A DNA stretch of 7,249 nt, from NCBI GenBank assembly GCA_035454085.1, contig DAOTEJ010000106.1:1-7249 (forward strand). The letters run 5' to 3'. Made by a program: the position numbers and the translations under genes. Source of the stretch: DAOTEJ01 sp035454085 (lineage in GTDB: Bacteria; Pseudomonadota; Gammaproteobacteria; Burkholderiales; Burkholderiaceae_F). This document shows positions 7,218-7,249 of this stretch, one piece after another. The notes below the pieces were generated by a model. That model made no database searches and was not told the origin of the DNA. It saw only the letters and a list, made by a program, of their open reading frames with translations. Numbering within the stretch: the first letter of the stretch is position 1; every line of letters begins with the position of its first letter.

Positions 7218-7223
7218 AGTCTA
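7218..7223 (-). promoter_or_regulatory. Weak candidate -10 box upstream of trpS
   Basis: TAGACT on the minus strand (7223-7218) matches TATAAT at four of six positions and would start transcription about 30 bases before the trpS ATG. No -35 match is evident and the window ends at 7249, so the true promoter may lie outside it. Confidence 0.2.
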
Positions 7224-7249
7224 GGCGGTACGGCCCCCGGCCCGCACCT

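Overview
The window is a stretch of housekeeping chromosome from a GC-rich (about 70% by eye) proteobacterium. An SAH riboswitch in front of ahcY, a PF04020 membrane protein between ahcY and metF, and a long-type TrpS point to a betaproteobacterium, probably Burkholderiales. That placement is inferred from family knowledge, because no rRNA or other marker gene is present. I see no prophage, insertion sequence, CRISPR array, tRNA or rRNA.

Layout from left to right. Positions 1-272 hold no convincing gene but a dense cluster of short perfect palindromes. Positions 273-2303 (minus) encode a periplasmic soluble lytic transglycosylase with a signal peptide. Diverging from it, with start codons only about 22 bases apart, is a 5-formyltetrahydrofolate cyclo-ligase (2326-2901, plus). 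Its stop abuts the stop of the convergent metF (2902-3735, minus) inside one TGATCA palindrome. Upstream of metF, and overlapping its start by one base, is a small four-helix membrane protein (3735-4091, minus). Upstream of that is ahcY (4188-5612, minus), preceded by a near-textbook SAH riboswitch (about 5638-5722) with a plausible -10 box placed so that transcription would begin at the riboswitch. trpS (5879-7183, minus) lies upstream with a C-terminal extra domain; the window ends 66 bases beyond its start.

The centre is a methyl-cycle unit. AhcY removes S-adenosylhomocysteine (SAH), the inhibitory by-product of SAM-dependent methylation, giving homocysteine and adenosine. MetF makes the 5-methyl-tetrahydrofolate used to remethylate homocysteine to methionine. 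The neighbouring cyclo-ligase returns 5-formyl-THF to the active folate pool. The riboswitch would raise expression of ahcY, and through read-through of the membrane protein and metF, when SAH builds up. A strong hairpin between ahcY and the membrane-protein gene probably lowers distal expression.

No wholly new system is evident. The points most worth following are the role of the PF04020 membrane protein inside an SAH-controlled operon, the C-terminal domain on TrpS, the proposed RBS-sequestering alternative fold of the riboswitch, the tightly packed divergent starts of slt and the cyclo-ligase, and the palindrome cluster at the left end.
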